From NCBI GenBank assembly GCA_015501595.1, contig JADNRX010000326.1:1-61300 (forward strand): DNA of 61,300 nucleotides. Reading direction: 5' to 3'. A model generated the notes under the pieces. It saw only the letters and a list, made by a program, of their open reading frames with translations, had not been told where the DNA came from and did not search any database. Shown here one piece after another: positions 32,608-43,800 of the stretch; positions within the stretch are counted from its first letter, which is position 1, and the number at the start of each line of letters is the position of its first letter. This DNA is from Hymenopellis radicata. Its lineage: Eukaryota; Basidiomycota; Agaricomycetes; Agaricales; Physalacriaceae. The translations under genes and the position numbers were made by a program.

Positions 32608-33490
32608 CTTTGGATTATCGATTGTCCTTTTTATTCTCTGCCTCAAGTCGCTGTCAAGGCCAACGAAGCTAAATCGAACTCTCTATTCTGGGATGTCCTT
32701 CACGAGAGGGATCTCCCATCTTTGACGGCCACTACTTCTTAAGGACTTATCAATGGTGACTTGTGAAAATGTAAGTATGTTTATGTCTTATGCATAATGA
32801 TTTTGTTCTGATGAACGTTTACTTCTGTTCTGTCTAGCGTCCAGCGATCTGTAAAGCCTTTACAGTGTAAAAGTCCGTGGCGTGTAATTGATGATGATGA
32901 TGAACGCTTACTTAGGTATCCGAAAAATCTCTTCCGCTCCTACTCCATAACGCGGAACAAATATATCACTACGATGTGCAGCTTCTTCTTTGATCTGTAA
33001 GAGACTCCGCTCACTGTCACTGCTGCTCTCTGGACGACTCAGATCCTCGGACACCTCGTTCTTTCGCCGCATTATGCGCTTGGACTGTTTTGCCTTGGCA
33101 GGCTTACTCGCACAAACCGTACAGGTGAAAAAGAGCGATATCTGATCTCGCCACTCATTGTCTCACGATGCTCAACATCTTGGTAAGTTGGAACAAGTCT
33201 AGTGCCGCCGAGAACGCGTTGTATCTCCACCTTTTGTCAAGCTCTGCGACGAAATCACCGTGGTACTCATCTCACATGCACTTCTTTCATCATTTGACAC
33301 CTTTGTAAGCTAGAGAGCCGAAGAGACGCGCACCATCGATGCATTATCAAGCACTCCGTCTTCTGAGATGAATCATCGCCGTACGTACCCATGATGTCTG
33401 TACATACGTATTTTCCCGACCTCGGGGAACTATATATTGCTTTCAAGATCATTACAGTGATTGCCTAACTGTTTCTTCATCAACTTGAAG
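32608..33490. other. spacer with possible minus-strand exons
   Basis: Mostly unassigned; the minus-strand piece is listed separately. A TATATAT box near 33430 precedes the SDR gene. Confidence 0.4.
32908..33262 (-). other. coding-like minus-strand segment, unassigned
   Basis: Two stretches have coding character: AELDKRWRYNAFSAALDLFQ ending at TKMLSI, then TVCASKPAKAKQSKRIMRRK, a Ser/Glu-rich part, and DIFVPRYGVGAEEIFRIPK to a TAA at 32908-32910. They could be joined only by a 25-bp intron, shorter than any other in this window, so either a frame break or a relic is likely. Confidence 0.3.
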
Positions 33491-34587
33491 ATGTCCTACT
33501 CTCCGAATCACTTGTCCGGCAAAGTTGCCCTGGTCACCGGCGGGGGAACTGGGATGTGCGTGCATGCGTACGCGTTGTTATGTGTGTCTACTTATCTCTC
33601 GCTTATAGCGGTCTCTTCATGGCGCAAGGGCTTGCCGCCGCAGGTGCCAAGGTCTACATCACCGGCGCAGATTTGAAGTCCTTGAAAAGGCATCCAGCGC
33701 CTCTCCAGGAAACATGGTTCCGTACGTCTACTTCCTTACCCCCGAGATCAAACCACCGACATTTCGTAGCCTCCGTATGGATGTCACGAACGAAGAATCC
33801 GTACTAGCTGGCGCGAAAACACGTTGAGCAGGCCGATGGGAAACTAGATATTCTTATCAACAAGTGAGTCGGACATTATCCTTGGCTATGTTAAATGACA
33901 TGTCCCAAGTGCCGGTGCGGCGTATACAGCACGCGATCCGCAATGGTCTGAAAAGAAACTGGCTTCCTTCACTGAGAAAACGGACCCTTTCGAAACGGAA
34001 CATATGTGCGATTGGATTGAATTGTTTACCCTCAATACCATTGCACCATTTTTCGTTGTCAAGGTATTCACGGATCTCCTTGTCAAGGCTGCTGGACAGG
34101 AACACACGTCGTGCGTGATTAACCTATCTGCTGGGGCTTCCCGCTTGTTAGGATCGAATAGTATAACAAGCGTCAGTGCTCTCTTCAACTTTGCACAGTC
34201 CATTCTCAACCTTACTCAGTTCGGTTACAACACCAGCAAGGCGGGAGTGGACCACTTGACGCGTTCTTTGGCTGCCGATTTTGGCAAGCGAGATGTGCCG
34301 ATTCGTGTTAACGCTCTCGTTCCCGGGTTTTTCCCTTCAGAGATCATATCGGCTGAGAGGCTCGAAAGCCTCAAGACGACAGTGGCTCCGGGCTTTGTTG
34401 CTGTTGTTCCCGCAAAAAGAGGTGGCCGGTACGTTTATTTCACAGCATACTTGGTCATGAGATAACGTTAATGTGAATCTGTAGCCCCGATGAGATCGTT
34501 GCAGCGATGATGCATTTAGCTACGAGTGAGTATACGACTGGGGAGCTTTTGGGAATAGACGGGGGCGCTACCCTTGTTAATCCGTGA
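33491..34587 (+). CDS. short-chain dehydrogenase/reductase (SDR), frame broken twice
   Basis: NAD(P)-dependent oxidoreductase of the classical SDR family. MSYSPNHLSGKVALVTGGGTG (first 20 residues plus Gly) joins by a GTGCGT...TTATAG intron to IGLFMAQGLAAAGAKVYITG, the Rossmann GxxxGxG motif. The NNAG motif is rebuilt across another intron, and the active-site pair is intact in FGYNTSKAGVDHLTRSLAAD; the end is LLGIDGGATLVNP. Between 33671 and 33690, and again in a run of four A at 33816-33819, one base must be skipped or added to keep the protein readable. Either a young pseudogene or assembly indels. Substrate not predictable. Confidence 0.75.
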
Positions 34588-34815
34588 AATGAAGTGCCAG
34601 TTCCCTTGTATGCTTTCGGCTTGTGTATTACCATACTGTACTACTTAGTGTTGATGTGTTTCCGAAAACGGTCCCTCACTCTGATACCTCTTTCAACATC
34701 ACCACATGCTTGACTTATACTCTCGTAAGCGGCTACGAGGTCGCTGTCGTTGCTACTCCCATCATGCACTCTGACCCCCTTTAAATTTCTTTGCATTGCG
34801 TAGTATCATGCCATG

Positions 34816-35266
34816 AGGCCCTGGGAAACTCCCCTACGGCTCCGGCGATTTTGGCGGATTTGAGGGCCCCAAAAACGCCATTTTGGCGGCGAAAAGTCGC
34901 GGATTCGAGGCCAAAATGGAGGAAATGCCGGCGGATTTGGCGGATTTCACAGGCCCAAAGGCGGTTGTGAGTACTTTTGGGATCTGTACACCGGGGTGAA
35001 AATTTGGTCCGGAACCGCTTGTACTGCTCTCAGAAAGCGCGGAAATGACTATTATGGAGGACCGCGGACGTAAATGGGCTTTGGCGAAGCGGAGGACCAA
35101 AAAGAAGCCAAGAAACGCGATCTGAAGGCGTGACGGGCGAACACGTGCCGTGACATCCTCGGCGATTTTTGGCGGATTTGAGGCTCAAAACCTCCAAAAT
35201 CTTGCGGATTTCAGGCCATTTCAGACCTTTGGTCCGCCGGAGTCATAGGGGAGTTTCCCAGGGCCT
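34816..35266. mobile_element. non-autonomous DNA transposon (MITE), hAT-like, 451 bp
   Basis: Terminal inverted repeats of 32 bp starting AGGCCCTGGGAAACTCCCCT with two mismatches (34816-34847 against 35235-35266), flanked on both sides by the 8-bp direct repeat ATGCCATG (34808-34815 and 35267-35274). Eight-base target duplications are typical of hAT elements. The interior has no open frame and repeats the word GGCGGATTT several times in both halves. Nearly perfect ends suggest recent activity. Confidence 0.85.
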
Positions 35267-35822
35267 ATGCCATGGTAGGTTCCCTCGCACACGCCTAATT
35301 GATTGGCCACGTCAAATCTCCCCCATTTACTTCAATTACCAAGCAATGTATCTGAGGGTACCGTTGTACTCGTCTGTCGATGTCCTCTGCCAACCAGATA
35401 AGATACGAGCTTGAATAGCCTGTTATATACCGGACTGGATTACTTCTGAACAAGTTGTCTTCTTCATAAGCTTGAAGATGACGACCTCCATTCCTCGTCA
35501 CTGGCAGCGGAATCGGATGATGTAGGTGTACACACAGAGAACAAATTGGCCAGCATCTATTGATGGTTTGCCTGTAGCGGTCTATGAATCGGTTTATTTA
35601 CCTCTGATGTCGGCTATTGCCGAACTGATGTACATGTCTTCGAATTCAACGTCATTACCTTTCTTGACTTGGTACTTTGATGAGCGACGTTCACTAAAAG
35701 TCAACTGCACTAGCAATGCGTCGTGTTTTGTTGCAGAAATGTCGCTACCTTTGCGGAGTCACTGGCACTGCCTATGCTCTGAGGCATGTCAACATAACTC
35801 TAATCGGTGGGTCGTGTCGTTC
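35267..35822. other. spacer with an SDR N-terminal relic at about 35455-35525
   Basis: CTTGAAGATG followed by a frame reading LVTGSGIG resembles the start region of the SDR gene at 33491, including its leader, but stops at once. The rest of the spacer shows nothing. Confidence 0.35.
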
Positions 35823-37262
35823 ATGGCCAATTTTTACTTTCATGTTTACACTGAATTTGTAGACGATCATGGTCGTGAGCTTGAAGGACGATTCTCTCAG
35901 TCGTCGGTCAATTTCGCCCCGGGAATAGCGCGTTTCGACAGCCATATTCTCTCGAAGTGCGTGCCCGCCCAAACGGCAATTCTTTTCCCTAAGTAATGTC
36001 TGAATATCAGAGACCCGGTCGGCCCAGCCCACATCCAGCAAGCCTCTGCTGTTCTTCCGGACGGACGCGTCTGGACATTCTCTTGTCTCGTTGACAATCA
36101 CCACGGCCATCACACCTCTGGATGGCTCGCGAAGAATTTCATTCCTGCGGCCGTCGGCAAGATTGCAGCACTCTTCTCTAAGACGAAGCCATCTTCGGAC
36201 GCGCCTGCGTCGTCATCCACGTTCAGGACCATCGACGACAGTATCACGTCGCCGGCGAACCAGACATCCTTCGGCGAACCTGCAGACGAAGAAATCAATG
36301 ATGAGCTCAAGGACCTCTTCCTGACAGTGGATGACGATATCATAAACCTCGGCGCGATGCTAGCAATGTCAAACCAGCGGAGAAGAAAGAGTCAGTTGCG
36401 CTGGAAAGTGGCAGATGGGCCAGGGGACGAGGATAGTACTCCACATGACGCACCCAAAGTATTGCAACCTGCTTTGAGTGGAAGCTCCCTTACTCTCACA
36501 TTCTTCGACTCAAAGACTCATACCTTACACGTTGCCACCACTGGAGACACTCGGGCTATCTTTGGTAGGAGTCGAGGTGATCAAGGCGGATATGACGTGC
36601 AACTACTTGGGCAGAAGCAGCTCGATGCAGATGCGCGTCGGGTCGAGCAGGAACATCCTGGGGAGACGAGTTTGGTGGACAAGAAAGGAAGCCTGTTTGG
36701 TGGCGTCAGCCCTCTTCGTGTCTTTGGCATGGCACCGTTAAAGTGGACGAAAGAGGTGAAAGAGAAGATTGGAATGGATCAAGCAGAGCACTACAGCGGC
36801 GCAGTAGAAGGAAAAGTACTCACACCGCCGTATCTCACCGCGGAGCCCATAGTCACGTCCATTCAAGTCCAAGAAGGCGACGTCCTTGTCATGGCTTCCT
36901 CCGCTTTATTCTTGACTCCGAAGCCGCCGGCAATCCAAGACGTATTTAACCTTGTGGATACCGCTCTACATTCGACAGAGCGACCTTCACGTCGACGTGT
37001 CACAGAGCGCATAGGTTCGGTGAACGAGGATACACCGGCGGAACTGCGCTTTTCTGGCAGGGCGGTTAATAGCAGCATCGGGATCTTCGACACCATCGAG
37101 CATACTTGGAAGAACATATTTTTGAGCGATGATCAGAACGGATGGTTTGAAGATCGGAATCTAGCTACGAAAGTTGTGGAGGGATTACGTGGCGAGAAAG
37201 AGGAAATAGCCGGGGGAGTGGCGCTCTCTGTGGCAGTATTGGTCTTTGGAAAGATGAACTAA
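35823..37262 (+). CDS. PP2C-fold protein, PDP-like, predicted pseudophosphatase
   Basis: The order of segments follows fungal PP2C/pyruvate-dehydrogenase-phosphatase proteins: GIARFDSHILSKDPVGPAHI (rebuilt over a GTGCGT...ATATCAG intron ending near 36013), WTFSCLVDNHHGHHTSGWLA, LTFFDSKTHTLHVATTGDTR, PLRVFGMAPLKW, TAEPIVTSIQVQEGDVLVMA and a final GGVALSVAVLVFGK. Every metal-binding motif is altered: DGHGG reads DNHHG, the GD after the RAFG-like motif reads GM, the DG of the DGLWD region reads SSA, and the last D-N pair is missing. The long last exon is otherwise intact. The start is uncertain; 35823 is the first ATG in frame and upstream exons may exist. Likely a non-catalytic scaffold or regulator. 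Confidence 0.75.
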
Positions 37263-39351
37263 TATTAGTGATAACATTTGGAACTGTGTCTCTGTCCGGT
37301 AATCATAACCCATTCAAATGTATAGTGATCAACAACTCATTGGCCATCATACAGTACAGGTTGAATCCGGCGCAATGACAAGAATATCCCGATCTCGAAG
37401 TCGTGTGGCGCAGGGTGTAAGTCGACCGCAAAGTTAGTCGAAAAAGATGGTTTTTGTTTAACGTGCATTGGTCGGCGCACCATATTGGCGAGCCTAAGCC
37501 CGGATCAGGCCAACGAAGCTAAATTGTTGATGAAGTTGATGTACACCAGCTCATTTCGATGGCGATTAGAAAGGTGCTGAGTCGTCTCCTTGCTCCTCGA
37601 GTATCCTTAACATCTCGTCATCGACATCACAGATAGATTTACAGCCGTCAACACCTTCCGATTCTACTAATACCATCTTCGCACTCGATGCTGGTATTAA
37701 TCTCGACTATGACCATCCTGAGAGCAGAGGTGGTTGCCAACATTCGTGTCTACTATGTACAGGCTTTTGATGAACAATGAAGGCGGCTCAAATCATCGGG
37801 TAACGCGGGCTAGTAGAGATAATCGCTGCCCGTCAAACACAACCTCCAATTCCCCGGACCCTACGCGTGTTTTTTTTTTTGCCAATGGGTGAGTGATCCG
37901 GTTGCAGAGTGATTTCTCAACGGAGTACAGGTTTGCGTGTCCAAGTATTCTTTTGGGCCGTAATGAACTGCTCGGTTCGACTGGTCAAACCCGTTTCTTC
38001 TGTCGCCGTACGAGTGATCGTTCTACTACCAATGACGGGCTCTTGTTCGGAAATCCCCCCACGGCCACCCGGTTAAACGTCGATACTGGTTAAAGCCAGA
38101 CCTGTGATGACTTCAGTATTGGAAGGTCAAACTGACGTTTCTTCAACTCACGTCGACTCTAGCCTACAGCTCGGATCTCAGAGGTGCGTCGACAATTTTG
38201 ATGCAGGTTGTAACCCTCAGCCGTGAAATTTTAGAGCAATTGAAACCCGCTTATCAACGCGTGTATGGCCTCTGGACAATGGAAGCGACTTGTTCCGCGT
38301 ACTCTGGAACGGAACGGACATCGGCGAAAGACGTTCATGTCCGTTGCCGACGACCAATGGCCAATGGCGGAACTTATCCTAGCGAGACGGAGTTCAGGCG
38401 GACAGAGCTGGGTTCAACTTTTGCCTTGCGTACTTCTATCGGTGCTAATAATCAGTTTTTTGGGGCAGTGAAATTTTATGGAGTTTATGTGGAATACGGT
38501 TTAGTTGGACGTGGACATCTCTGGAAGGGCGTTGAGTGCCAAATCAGTATCTGACTAGCTATCCATATCTGACGTTGGGCTGCACAGCGGGGTCCCATCG
38601 ATTTCAAAGTTACACACCTTTGAGTCGACGTCACCTTCGCGGGTCCACAAACGTACATTCGATGTGTTCGCAGCTGGAGAACATCAAAGCGAAGTGATCG
38701 CTTACGAGAATCCTAAATGGAGGTGGAGAGTTCTCCGCGTCAACTCGAGGCTCTTAGATTAGTCACGTGAGCGTATCAGTCGTGTTCTTTCACCCGCCGT
38801 GTTTCGAGGAGGCCGTCCGAACCTGTCTGCTGTGTTATGATTTATCAAGGCGTTTGTTTCGCGCCGATTGGACGCCTGGAGTGTTGGGAGGACTTGTCAG
38901 GAAGCGGAGCGCATTCTCGCCAGTGAATACGCGATACTACACCGCAGGTCAGGAAGAATGTCATAAAACGATCCCACGGGTGATCAAACGATCTTGTTAG
39001 GTAGACCTCGTCGACCGATCATGGCGATATCCTCAGGATATCATCTCATAAATATTTTTCGCGTCGTCTGACACCCCTCCTGCCGGGCGTCTTGCGACAC
39101 CCTCACGCAACGTCTTCGGGATATTCACAACGGAGGTCCTCAGCTGCTTCACGTATATACTGTCGTTCTTCCCCACATTCGGGCTCACACAGCAGATACG
39201 AGAAAACAGATTGTAATTAGGCCAGATAAAGCTACAATATATACAGTAAGAGTTATAAACGAGTGGCAGTAATTAAACACGGCGTATAAGGTATGAAAAT
39301 CACCAGTTGCATCATTGGATGTCCTTATCGTCATGGTGCCCCTCCAGTGAT
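37263..39351. other. 2.1-kb spacer, no gene recognised
   Basis: A minus-strand stretch ending at 37566 (SSAKMVLVESEGVDGC ... EEQGDDSAPF) looks coding but has no visible upstream exons. A 12-base T run lies at about 37870. The 17-base word GGCCAACGAAGCTAAAT at about 37508 also occurs near 32658. Confidence 0.4.
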
Positions 39352-40702
39352 TCACCCCTCCATCTCATCGACAGTGATAGCGGTCAATGGCAGCTGTTGA
39401 AGTTCTTCGGCCGTAATGGTTCCCCAGGTCTTGCGGTCGGCTTTGAGGAGTTTTCCGAAGGCTCTGAATACAGTAAGCAAAACACTGTTGATAAGGAAGC
39501 CTCCGACTCACTCGCTGATCTTCGCTTTGTCACTACCTTTCTCCTCGCGAATCTTCTTCAATTTGGTATCGACGAGGTCCCAAAAGTCGGATGCAACTTT
39601 ACCGTTCAAAGTTTTCTTGAGCTGCCGGTCGTACACGTAACGCTGAAGATAATCTCAGCTTTCGACGCGTGAAAAGAACCTGTGACTCACCATGAGAGCA
39701 ACTCGGGTGACGAGAGGCAATGTGATCTCCATGGAGAAGGATTTGCCTCCCACAGCAGTCATGACGTCCTTGGTCAAGTCGTAGATGTTCTTCGAGGGGC
39801 CGGTGAATGTTTTAGAGTCGTCGTCCCAGCTCCCGAATGATGCGGCAATCTGTATGTTCATCAGAACAACTCGTAGTAGCAGCAGTGAACATACCTTGTC
39901 CTTGGCATCGTTACGGTGATGCGTGAAGCGTTGATTGATCTTCTTGCCGATGGTCTTCATAGCATTAGTGCTCTCTTCGACTTGACGTGTCAGACCCCAG
40001 GAGCGGTTGCTTTTCAGGAGAGACTGTAACACCGTGAGTGATGGTCTGTGACTGGCATGCTTCGGGAAACATACGATGAGTTTATCCTTGGGACGCGTCT
40101 TGTAGCCGCCAATCGTCGTATCGAGGAAAACACGAACAGACTTCTCTTCGATCTTAGCCTGTTCAAAAGTTGAATAGAAAGGTATCTGCCATATAAGACA
40201 ACTTACTGAAAGTCCGGAAGGAATAATGAACTGAATGTCGGGTGGCTGGACTGCGTCAATTTTAGTCTCCATGCGAATCATACGACCAGCAAGCCAAATG
40301 AGAAAGTGATTGAGTGTCGGAAGCTGCGAACAACAGGTTAGAAGACTGTTATCTCTCGAGAAATCTTCGAGAGTTTACCTGAGCAGTGCGCTGTAGTTCC
40401 TCTGACTCCGCCGCCGTCAAAGTTAGAGTACGAGCAATGTGTAGCGAAAACTGGACGAAGTCTTGAGGGCTGGCAGGCGAAGAAACAGCACCAGGTGTGA
40501 GTCCCAGTTGAGGATCCACATTTGCTTCTCTGGTTGGAGTAGCGGAACCATCTGTTGTTGTCCCATTAACCGAAGAGCCCATGGTGGGACCACCGGTCAA
40601 CGGCCCAATGGTGGGACCACCAGAAAAGTCAATATCCGGTGTACCAGCTCGCGAGCTATGCAGGAACTCGTCATCGCTAGAGTCCTCTTCATTGTGAGAC
40701 AT
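39352..40702 (-). CDS. hypothetical protein, multi-exon, Ser/Thr-Pro-rich N-terminus
   Basis: Not recognised. Start at 40702 gives MSHNEEDSSDDEFLHSSRAG; an in-frame ATG at 40795 could extend it. A disordered section with imperfect repeats (GGPTIGPLTGGPTMG) is followed by LTLTAAESEELQRTAQ, then after several introns LPTLNHFLIWLAGRMIR, a structured Lys-rich region (GLTRQVEESTNAMKTIGKKI), FGSWDDDSKTFTGPSKNIYD, and the end AEELQQLPLTAITVDEMEG. At least six short introns join in frame. It lies head to head with the transposon-associated gene, with start regions only about 190 bp apart, so it may belong to the same element or share its promoter. Confidence 0.6.
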
Positions 40703-40889
40703 GAAAAAATCTATGAACTGGGGATGAGGATGGTGGTTCCGGAAAGAAAATTGGAAAGTGCTCACGTGGTCAAAGGCAGGTTTCCAAGTGTCCATATGTC
40801 ATCCGGTACGGAAATCGTGTCTTCAGAAAGGAGTTCTGGCTGATTCCAATAGCTCAAGCGATTTTCGAACCTCTTTCTGGTGACCGAAC

Positions 40890-43800
40890 ACGACTCCGAT
40901 GCACTATCTGCGAGACTGAGATCGCGAAAACATCCAAAACATCTCATGTACGCACCAAAAAGCACATTCTGGGCCTCAAGGATCGCGAAGCACAGTCTAC
41001 CTCGCGTTCAGAACCTCCTCCAATACTACCTCCCTTGCAGTTTGTTACTCTATCCACCGTGGATCATGGCGCCGCACGGAATCAAGCACTCGCGCATCAG
41101 AAGAAGGATCAGGATGCCTCCGAGGAGTTCTTTCATTCTTCTCGTGTCGACGAAGTGGGAATGTTCATTGACGACGATGGCGTTCGAGTTCATTTCTCGG
41201 CGGGAGAAAATGAAGATCAGTGTGCCGCCGCTGAAATGCAAAAGCTCGATGAGCAGCTTGATTATTTGGGCATGATTCAAGATCATACCTTTCTCGCGCA
41301 GTTCGAACACGAAGGAGATCCGCCTAACGATACTCGTGATGACGAGTCGCCTATATCGCGTGTAACTGCAGCCATTGATGAACTCTGTGAGTACTGGAAC
41401 AGCCAAGGAGAGTATGTCTGACATTCCCATGTTGAAACTAGGTATTGAAGACGAGGAAGAGGGAGACCAGCCTGACGTCGAGATGATGGATGCAGATCAA
41501 GAGCCTGAGAACTCTTCGGACTGGTGGCCGTATCCGTCTAAACAGGTCAACATATACGCGTTCTTTTACTCTGTTCTGTTCATGATGCCGTTATTCCTAG
41601 ATGTTTCTGTTGGATATGCTTGACAACATGCCGCGCCAACGTCTCTCGGAAGATCATTTGAAAAGTATTCTGTGGGTCATGCGCGAAAGCGGAACACCAA
41701 GTGTTCCTACACTGTCAGCACTTCGTACTCTTCAGAAGAAACTAGCCAAGCAGTTCGCGCTCGAGCCACAACCACATACCTCATCGCTTGGAAACCACTT
41801 CTACATGAATCATCCTGGGAAGTTATTCGCAATGGTACGTACGATGGAGTTCCTCTAAAGTTTAACCTGTCTCATCACGATTTATATAGGATTGGAGTAA
41901 TCCTTTAGTGCGACAACACATTCGTGTATACCCGGAGATCTCTTCTACAGTTAGTGAAACATATCAAGCGGCCAAATGGCTTGAGGAGTCCAGTCCGACG
42001 GATCTGTCTCCGATGTGGGCAAACTGGAAGTCATCTGCGGATCGACATCGTCACTTCTACGTTGACGAGTTAACTCTGAGTGATTCGGGTTATGTGATTC
42101 CTCTTCGCTGGGTTTCCATTGCCAACATTGTTTATGCCGATGTTCTCCGCGTTGATTTTGAGGATCGTACCTTCTCTGTTAGGATCCGCAAGGTCGACGA
42201 TCGCATTCCTGCACTATCGTTGCGCCGAAACCTTCTTGACCTTCAGGCTGGGGCTGGAGGAGATTGGAACTTGACAAAGATTGCCGGTACGTCTCCATAT
42301 ATGCTACTTACTGCTTGCCACTCATATGATGATTAGAGTATTCACCAACAAAGTTCTTCAAGCCTAATTCATTGCGTGAGATTGCCAAAGGTCGCCCCCT
42401 CTTCTGTTTACGCACCGTTCCCTGGAGTGACGACGTCTCCGGGAATGTCAGCAAGCAGTATAACGCCCATACAAATATCTACGCCACCAACGGCAACTTG
42501 CCGCATCGTTTGCTCGCGCAAGAGTATTTCATTCGATCATGTTCTACCTCATCGCATGCCTCTTCGTCGGAGCAGTTTGTTGCTTTCACAGAAGATCTGT
42601 GAGTACTCGTTCCGTTTGTTATGATGTTATCGATGCATATCTAATCATGTTACTTAGAAAGGAGAATGTGTGGCACGAAGCCTATGATTGTGAACTGGAG
42701 GAAGACATCCTCTTTCAGATCATCGCCCACTTCCTTCCTGCAGATAATCCGCAGCAATCCGAAACGTCCTCACACATTGGTGTAAATGGAAGTCTGAACT
42801 GTAGACGGGACTTAACCGGCGGTTCAGACGCCCATAAGGAAACCGACGAAGGATACAAGTCTCTATATTCTCCCGGAGATGATCGAGAGTGCGAACAAAC
42901 TATTCAGTGCATCCGATGGCAGGTTTGGCTGGCGTGTTTAGGGAAGCCGAAAGCTGTTGAACAGGCTCAAACACAGTCGGGAGTCAAAGACAAGATCGCT
43001 CAACACTGGATCGAGTTAGTTCTGCAGCGGGCAAAGAATCTGGAGGAGTATCGAATCAAGGATCCGCAAACGCGTGATCCTCGACTGAATTCCTCATCAC
43101 TGAAGGGAGATGCTCGGAAAGAACTTGTCGGTGCCCTGAAGTCAACCATGCAAACCGAACTCTGGGACTGGGTCATACAGCAACCATCGGAAGCATATGC
43201 CAAGCTTGCTAATGATGATCGTAAGTTGTTCTCCTTCGACATCACCACTGAACTCTAACTGCCGTGATGTCGTTGCAGCTGGACGACATGACCTTCGAGC
43301 TGGGGATCATTTCAACGCTCTTCTTGTGTTGCGAGGTACGTTTGAAGGTGATGGTGTTCCTCTTGTATACTCACTCTTGAATCTTGCAGGCATTGATCCA
43401 CATCGCGACACGCCTGGCGAAATTCTGCATACATATCTCCTCGGGAATGATAAGTACGTCTGGCATGACACCAGTAAGACTTGGTCGAAAGAGAACGAGA
43501 GAACATTTGCTGTTCGCCTGGACTCGTGCGACATTTTGGGACTCTCAATCCCTCCTCCTCGTGCCTCATATCTTGTTCAGTACAAGAATTCACTAATCGG
43601 CAAGCATTTCAAAGCTCTTCAACAGTTGGCTGTCTTCCATACCCATGATCTGTGTCCCCGAGTGTCTTCAATCTCTGGAAGGCTACAGGTGACTTGGCCG
43701 CATACTTATGGTTCCCCGAAATCAATGACATGAACTGTTATCTCGTAAGTTTACGCCTCTTGGGTACCCTTTGGATGACTTATGCCTGTATAGAAGGATC

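Noticed and set aside
35526..35996. 156-codon + strand frame as a separate gene
   Set aside because: Its last codons are the exon of the PP2C-like gene followed by read-through of an intron; the upstream part has no support.
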